Of a DNA stretch of 5,626 nucleotides, positions 5,511 through 5,626 are shown piece after piece. Source of the stretch: Gammaproteobacteria bacterium. Lineage in GTDB: Bacteria; Pseudomonadota; Gammaproteobacteria; Steroidobacterales; SZUA-146. Both the position numbers and the translations under genes were made by a program. Location: positions 1 to 5,626 of the forward strand of contig JABDLQ010000376.1 of NCBI GenBank assembly GCA_013002925.1, read 5' to 3'. Below the pieces are notes generated by a model. The model made no database searches, was not told the origin of the DNA, and saw only the letters and a list, made by a program, of their open reading frames with translations. Numbering within the stretch: position 1 is the stretch's first letter; every line of letters starts with the position of its first letter.

Positions 5511-5518
5511 ATGTTCGA

Positions 5519-5537
5519 TCAATCGTGCTGCGATTGA
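5519..5537. repeat. Inverted repeat (hairpin 2)
   Basis: TCAATCG-TGCTG-CGATTGA: perfect 7-base stem with a 5-base loop, 8 bases after hairpin 1. No T run follows. Confidence 0.45.
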
Positions 5538-5626
5538 GGACGAGCGACGTAGTAGCGAATGATTCACTCAATGATGAATTAGCATAATGTCTGACGGCAA
5601 GAGTCCCTGGTCGTCATCGTGGTAAG

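Larger units (their letters stand above)
5483..5626. other. No gene recognised; stop-rich DNA with hairpins at the right edge
   Basis: All six frames contain stops at short spacing. The only items seen are two hairpins (5491-5510 and 5519-5537) and a 19-codon minus-strand frame entering from the right edge (5568-5626), too short to assign. It is the sequence next to the truncation point of the anchor-like remnant, so it may be the flank of an old insertion or deletion. Confidence 0.4.

Noticed and set aside
5568..5626. 19-codon minus-strand frame entering from the right edge (ends PSDIMLIHH)
   Set aside because: It could be the end of a gene outside the window, but it is too short to support any call.
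1..5626. CRISPR array, integrase, transposase, toxin-antitoxin pair or known defence gene
   Set aside because: I looked on both strands for spaced direct repeats and for family motifs and found none.

Overview
The window looks like chromosomal DNA of a gammaproteobacterium. The evidence is a DUF1820 protein (a family known mainly from Gammaproteobacteria), a tRNA-Ser(CGA) with an encoded CCA end, and the neighbourhood purL / mltF / tadA, which are also close neighbours in Escherichia coli and Pseudomonas. All calls come from reading the translations; no database search was possible.

Left part (1-2564), minus strand: a compact, probably co-transcribed set reading right to left. It runs PP2C-type protein phosphatase, DUF1820 protein, WalJ/YycJ-like metallo-beta-lactamase-fold hydrolase, then purL. 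Only the first 203 codons of purL are present and it runs off the left edge. The gaps are 12, 32 and 43 bases and I see no terminator between the genes. Relative to the simple purL / mltF divergent pair, the three extra genes and a tRNA sit between the two.

Middle (2565-4404): a 186-base spacer with overlapping hairpins, the tRNA-Ser(CGA) gene on the minus strand, a 121-base divergent intergenic region, and mltF on the plus strand. MltF is a bifunctional-looking protein with a periplasmic solute-binding-like domain followed by a lytic transglycosylase domain. It appears to use a TTG start.

Right part (4388-5626), minus strand: tadA (tRNA adenosine deaminase) converges on mltF with a 17-base overlap of the coding ends. 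Upstream of tadA the character changes. The DNA is visibly richer in A+T and holds a chain of small, damaged or unrecognised minus-strand reading frames. These are a 17-codon frame with a good ribosome binding site that overlaps the tadA start; an unrecognised 80-codon frame with four cysteines; a signal-peptide gene broken by a single-base frameshift at a run of five G; and a 48-codon C-terminal remnant of a protein that resembles the end of the so-called transmembrane anchor protein family. The remnant loses its reading frame near 5482, beside two hairpins. The last 144 bases hold no gene I can support. This block looks like a decaying accessory operon next to housekeeping genes, and it is the least explained part of the window.
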